DNA from: Paraphysomonas bandaiensis
Lineage: Eukaryota > Chrysophyceae
NCBI GenBank assembly: GCA_965644295.1
Contig: CBFFRP010000559.1
Coordinates: 1 to 64,000 of the forward strand
Direction of reading: 5' to 3'
DNA: 64,000 nt
This document shows, piece by piece, positions 58,760 through 64,000 of this stretch (its first letter is position 1; the number at the start of each line of letters is the position of its first letter). Below the pieces are notes generated by a model. That model was not told the origin of the DNA. It saw only the letters and a program-made list of their open reading frames with translations, and ran no database searches. A program made the position numbers and the translations under genes.

Positions 58760-59091
58760 ACATACAACACTATTGATAACTACACAGATACACAGCAACT
58801 TGATTAACGATACAGATTCATTATATAATAATCAAATATTTTAAGAAATAGATTTATATGAAGATATTGTGTGTCATGATGATGGTAGTGTGTGTGATGG
58901 GTACTTTAAGTGGGGAGCGTATGGATAGTCAGCATCTTATTTTTCGGAAATAAATTGAAGCAAATATTCTCTATAATACTACAATACAACTACAGCTGGA
59001 ATACACATAATTGTTGTCTCAATATTAGAGGCATCTTAGAACAAAAATATACCAAGGCTCTCATATATATACACACCTCTTTGCAATGTAA

Positions 59092-59200
59092 CAGATAGAT
59101 AGATCCGTATACGGATAGTGATCCGTTATCGGGTTAGACTTATCTATCTCATAGGTGTTGTATATCCGGTTGACGGATCTTTATCCGCTACCGTATGATC
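59092..59200. promoter_or_regulatory. Cluster of ATCCG/CGGAT inverted motifs
   Basis: Contains the perfect 14-bp palindrome ATCCGTATACGGAT at 59103-59116, followed by GTGATCCGTTATCGG and then ACGGATCTTTATCCGCTACCG. It lies between two divergent genes (starts 58759 and 59563). It may be a multi-site binding region; this is inference from pattern only. Confidence 0.4.
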
Positions 59201-59562
59201 TCATCCCAGTTTATAACTCCTATAAATTCTCAAAAATTATATAAAATATCTAAAAAACACATAAAACTCTAAAAACCTAGATATTTCAATGTAAAAATCC
59301 TTCATATTTTCTAAGTACGATGACATTCTCGACCTCATCAGCAGCAGATTTGAAATTTTCATTAAGGGTATGTCTGTAGTGTCCCCCTGTGGCCATATAC
59401 ATATACATACATATACATGTATAAGGTATGGTAGATCCCGTACAGTCCCTCCACTGTCATGTAGTGAACCATATCTACAGGGATTTCTATACATTAGCAT
59501 TCATTCTCTTAACATTCACTAGAAGATAGTATGATATATTAACCAGAGGGTTTTAATAGATC

Positions 59563-60548
59563 ATGATACTCATGAATACACGTATTGGAGTGACCTTCAT
59601 CACCCTCTTCATAGCAGGTAACATCATCCTCTCTTTATCCCTCTATTCATCCATACATACATACCCATCCATCCATATACATACATCCCCATATCTCATA
59701 TATACATATATACAGGTGTAACTTATCATATGGCCAATGAAATTACACCACTTAATATTGAAGGAAATTCAACAGAGATTCAAATTGCATTACAATCAAA
59801 TGAGAATACTGATAGTCAAGAGTTGGGTCAAGGGGAGTGGGAGTGTACATGTGATCAATTGTTTTTCCCGACTAGTATACCAACATCATTACCATCATCA
59901 GGGCCAACATATGCACCAACATATGCACCAACATATGGACCAACATTTTCACCAACATTTCAACCAACATCACCACCGACTTTTCAACCTACAATACGAC
60001 CTGTATTACCTAAGTCACCTACTGTTGCACCGAGTATTCGTAGTGCTAATCAACCTTCCAAATCACCTACTAGAAGTCCTACATGTTCTCCCACTTTGAC
60101 CGTTTCTCCTACACAATCACCAACCACTACGAGCCCAACACCTGTACCGACCTCGTGTCCTTCAACTGTGCCAACCACTTTCCCTAGTGGTACCCCTACT
60201 ATAATGCCTAGTGGCCAACCTACTTCCCTTCCATCCTCGCTCCCAACCGGATGTCCTTCTAGAGTACCCACTGGACTACCAACTGGTTTGCCATCAGGTT
60301 TTCCAACTGTCTCCCCCAGCGCCCCTACTCCAGCTCCTGTAGACAACTCCCCTACATTCACTCCTACTCGTGCTCCAACCTTCAAACCTACGGCCACTCC
60401 AACTTTCAAACCGACTTTCGCGCCTACTAGTGCTCCTACCCTTCAGCCTACTGTCGTGGCTATGGTCCCCGTAAGACGGCGCAGAGGAATACCTGAGGCA
60501 GGCGATGAACACAACTCTCCTGAATCAGAGAGAAACATAATTGTATAA
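59563..60548 (+). CDS. Secreted Pro-Thr repeat (PTxP-type) protein
   Basis: Probable secreted or cell-surface protein with an extended, likely O-glycosylated stalk. Two exons, 59563-59617 and 59716-60548, join in frame to 295 aa. The first exon provides a signal peptide with hydrophobic core IGVTFITLFIAGVTY. The mature protein begins with about 45 acidic and polar residues with a CTC pair, followed by about 200 residues of PT/PS repeats of the types YAPT, FQPT, SPT and PSGQPT. The end is basic then acidic (VPVRRRRGIPEAGDE). Such repeats occur in stramenopile, haptophyte and choanoflagellate surface proteins. No membrane anchor or catalytic domain is visible. It could be a short paralogue of a larger adhesin-like family. 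Confidence 0.82.
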
Positions 60549-61365
60549 GCACATTTTATTCTACTGGAAGCTGGCATCATCATTGTCGAGTTTAGCAGAA
60601 CGTTGTACAGGATAATGCCCGCTTATATTTAGCATTGCTTCTGCGTAGCGCTATGTCGTGTGTTGAAGATTAATTTCCATATTATATTATTGTTCTCCCT
60701 ATTCTATGTAGTGCTGATGCTGGGATCAGCAGGGCAGTGTCTAAAAAGTATAAATTAACCACAACACTATTAACTATTAATGATTTAAAATTATGACGAG
60801 TTTTGAATTGAATTTTAATACCATCTCTGATCTAAATCACTCCTCTAACTACAAGAAGAGTCTTTCTTATCCTCATATATTTTATCTGAAGTGTTACGTG
60901 TATACTTGCTGCTTGCTAGTTTCACCATTTCGATAACAATGTTGGATCTGACGATCACTCCATTCAGCACTTAATACCAAATATGCGTAAAATTTATATG
61001 GTAAGTGTGTGTACCACAAACGAATTCGTATAGATCTCACTGCAAAGTTAATCAGGACGCCAGAATATAAAAGAGGTAATAAGCATGAAGAATGACGACA
61101 ACCTGCAATAACTATTTTATGGCTATTGCTTCAACGGATAAGGTTAAATCGATAACACTAAGGAACTTAATGAATATTTTGATGGAGGTTGTATGCATAC
61201 CGGGTCGGATCCTCATCCCTTAATAACCCTCAACCACGATGTACTGCATTTCATACAAAACTTTACACATTGGCTTAAGCTAGTTTCTCTTTTCCTACCC
61301 TGTAACTTTGATATTTTTGACGTACTTTCAAGCTGTATGAACCGAGGTTTCTACTTTCAAGCCCT
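60549..61365. other. Intergenic, no gene seen
   Basis: AT-rich sequence downstream of the Pro-Thr repeat gene. No gene or tandem repeat is recognised. Confidence 0.4.
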
Positions 61366-61852
61366 GTACAAAGTCGGACTCGCACCTTTTCGTGGTGTTC
61401 TGGGGGATAAGTACCGGAGAGATTTCTCCGGGAAACTAAGGTGAGTCTACTCATAGCCTAATGCTTTGTGGTACAAGAGGGACACTAATATAAGTGTCAC
61501 TGGTGTAGATGTCTCTGGGTCTTGGCGAATAAGCAGGCATCCGATATTGGGCCCACCTCAAGGCCATCCGGGGTATTGGGCTGCCTGCTGAAGTCAAGCA
61601 TCCGGGATGTTCACCTTAAGGACTCAAAAATCCTGAAGTTAACAGATGCCAGGTGTATCAACATTCTTCTTGCTCACGGTGTTTGCTTTGAGTGATAGAA
61701 TGAAAGTAGTTGCACCTTGGTGCTTGCGGTGACGCACAGGCATCGTAGCGTTAATAGTAGGATATCAGAGTTAAACCCTAATTATTAAATTACAATGCTA
61801 AATTAGTTCTGACTCTTAAATGCCTATTGCTAATAATCAGACATTCACTACT
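61366..61852. repeat. Dispersed repeat A, copy 3
   Basis: Best-preserved partner of 1322-1671. It shares long blocks such as the GCATCCGGG, CTCAAAAATCCTGAAG and GTTGCACCTTGGTGCTTGCG stretches, and the CCGGAGA/TCTCCGG hairpin. It also has a left block (CGGACTCGCACCTTTTCG) that copy 2 carries but copy 1 lacks. The right part ends with TATTGCTAATAATCAGACAT, as in copies 1 and 2. No matching inverted left end is seen here, so this copy may be truncated. Confidence 0.7.
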
Positions 61853-62329
61853 AAGGGTTTCCAGTTCCAACCTATTGAAAATCGTAAAAGTCGTGATATC
61901 ACCGTTGTCATGAGTTTTGTGATATGTCTGATAAACGATAAACACAGGAATGAGAAACTTACGTTAGCGATAGACAACTTTGGAAATAATTAACACACAG
62001 TTCAGTAATTTGCTCAATTGTACTTGTACGCAGAGGATAATAGCACAATTATAAAAATGAAATTGATAGATCTATTTATCAGTACTCGCACCAATTGTCA
62101 TAAACATAATACTATTCAAAAGAGGCGACATCAGGTTATTGGCTATCCGTAACAAAAGTAAAATATAAAAAATCTCTACGTACAACATTGCAACGTGCAT
62201 AAGTAAAACCAGTCAGCCGATGCTTAAGCAGCCGTGGAATAGATTTCGACATATACACGTCACATACTCGCATAGATTTGACTCCCATACCAGGCTACAA
62301 CACATAGATATATTATCATTTCGGGCGCA
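61853..62329. other. Intergenic, no gene seen
   Basis: AT-rich sequence between repeat A copy 3 and the 3' end of the PH-domain gene. It probably includes that gene's 3' UTR. Confidence 0.4.
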
Positions 62330-64000
62330 TCACTTGTTAGCTGCCTGCACAATAGATTCCACATCGTACTGCCCCCTGAGGAAAAGGGAATATTAACATT
62401 AGAAAGAAGTCCCATACACTATTGACTACCACCATGCGGCAATATAACATTTACACCACACACTGAAGAAGAGTGTACTGTAGTGGTATACTAACCTCTT
62501 CATTGGAGATTCTTCAGCCGATTCATAAACCTCTAGTTTTTCATATGCACTACATACGCACATGTAAACATATACACATCAGTGTGCTAATAGTCATTAC
62601 CGAGTTATTATCTTGATCACTGCGGTCCAATGTTTGTAGTCATTACCATCACCAGCCATGAATTCACCAGTTGGGAGGGGGGACAATTCTGAAAAAACCT
62701 ATGGTATACAAGCGTAAATCATAGAAGCACAAAGCGAAATGTAACACTATCCTGTTCTGCGTAAAAATATAATACATTGCTACCATACATAATTTAAAAA
62801 GTGCATACACAAGTCACAATTTCTTTCTGGACTGCATACAAATCACTATCGAAAACGCATTTTGAAAACTTACCCTGGGAGCTAGCACAAACCTATATTT
62901 CTTGACAGCCTCCTTCAAGTCATAGTCTGAAGTTGCTAGATCAAAGAGAGATATCTCACTCTGTCCTGTGAAAAGCGATCGCGCAGCCATAATACCAGTG
63001 GACATATGTTTCGGGAAATATCTGGGGTACATATGCATGTAAGTACATGTAGCACTCAAATTTCACTACTAGAGTCTAATTTATGCGGAACTTTACATAC
63101 ATACTGAACACTATATGTAGGTAAACTACATACGCATTATACCATCATCTATCATAAAGAACGTCCCACAAAATACACACCACAGGCTCACCACATCAAA
63201 AATAACGATTTCCACAGATATAATAGCATTGGTAAATACATTTCTTATAACATAATGTGTTCTTTATTCCAGTATTACAACTCATATCGCAAGCTAACCT
63301 GTAGTCCTGAACCAATCTATACTGAAATAGCTTATACGGTTTATCTGTCAGTGCATTGTTCCCCTTCTTATAGTCCTAACGGAAAGAATTAAAATACGAA
63401 GCAATGCGAAAAGTATGAATTACAAACATAGTACATCATACCTAAAAATACTATACGATGTACTGCACAATACACACATTTCAATACACAACCATTACAT
63501 TATAAACGAAAGCATGCATCGTATACTGAATTACATAACACAAGACGAATATTGCAAACACCCAAGTTCTGTTATCTACTACAATACATATTATCAACTT
63601 ATCTAGACAGGACCTACCTCTTCACTGCTATATATATCCAATCTACCCCTGTCAATGACAGCGTAACATTCGACAAGCTCTCCTCCGTCATCAATAGGTT
63701 CACGCCACCACAATCTCCCACGTGCCTTGCTCATTGCCTCCTATTCATAGTTACGGTTTAGGATATTCTATTCATACACTGCAGAGCTCATCTGAAATTC
63801 AGTGGTTTGGTACAGCAAGCATATCACAGCTCTAGCAGCAAGGCAAACAGTATATATAACATGTCACACCGCAGTAGATTCATTAACCTTCTTTAGTAGA
63901 GTTACTTCTTCCATTTCAACTTCAACATCTACAGGACTCCGACTTCGCTCATCGCTTGTATGACCTTTTGTTGGTGCTGATGACGACGTCGGAGTATGGA
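62330..64000 (-). CDS. PH-domain protein, 3' part (gene continues beyond the window)
   Basis: Lipid- or protein-binding pleckstrin-homology-type region. Exons, approximately: 64000-63890, 63739-63619, 63376-63298, 63021-62872, 62695-62600, 62555-62497 and 62375-62330, in frame to a TGA. The domain opens with KARGRLWWREPIDDGGELVE followed by CYAVIDRGRLDIYSSEE, a typical first-strand pair. Later strands include ISLFDLATSDYDLKEAV and YRFVLAPRVFSELSP, and the domain closes with the C-terminal helix containing the near-invariant Trp (DYKHWTAVIKIITRAYEKL). The segment before it is Ser/Pro-rich and acidic. About 240 C-terminal residues are visible. Upstream domains are outside the window, so the full protein's role cannot be stated. 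Confidence 0.72.

Overview
The window is nuclear DNA of a single-celled eukaryote. Genes carry many short GT-AG introns, no operons or prokaryotic signals are visible, and long tetranucleotide microsatellites and intronic minisatellites are common. A canonical calcium-dependent protein kinase (kinase plus EF-hands, N-myristoylation motif) and a secreted Pro-Thr repeat protein point to a protist, most simply a SAR-type lineage such as a stramenopile. An ichthyosporean-like holozoan cannot be excluded. There is no rRNA or tRNA with which to place it. Exon joins below were made by eye from splice consensus and reading-frame continuity.

Layout: a full-size ABCG/PDR transporter (2182-6884, -); a 79-bp tandem array (7316-7624); a TMEM184/OST-alpha-like membrane protein (8142-10564, -) head to head with a dual-specificity phosphatase (11236-13120, +); a repeat-rich gap; a coiled-coil protein with C-terminal Cys motifs (15126-17840, -) head to head with a CRT-like transporter (18568-20929, +); a tandem Cache-domain membrane protein with an in-frame TAG (21420-23465, -); a CDPK (25473-28609, -) head to head with a RAD51-family recombinase (29759-34584, +), whose second intron holds a 2.3-kb 20-bp minisatellite. 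Then come a 3.3-kb gap; chaperonin subunit CCT2 (37925-40703, +); a vWA protein (41497-43628, -) head to head, across a 1-kb (ATAC)n array, with a phytanoyl-CoA-dioxygenase-like protein (45024-47902, +); a 30-exon-class gene with RING-like and leucine-rich-repeat parts (50001-58759, -) head to head with a Pro-Thr-repeat secreted protein (59563-60548, +); a dispersed repeat (61366-61852); and the 3' part of a PH-domain gene running off the window end (62330-64000, -).

The genes are a mix of housekeeping functions (CCT2, RAD51), membrane transport and signalling (ABCG, CRT-like, TMEM184-like, CDPK, DUSP, Cache). They do not form a pathway. The most unusual content is the RING-like/LRR gene, the stop-interrupted Cache gene, the repeats that begin at or span 5' splice sites, and a palindrome-bearing dispersed repeat family.
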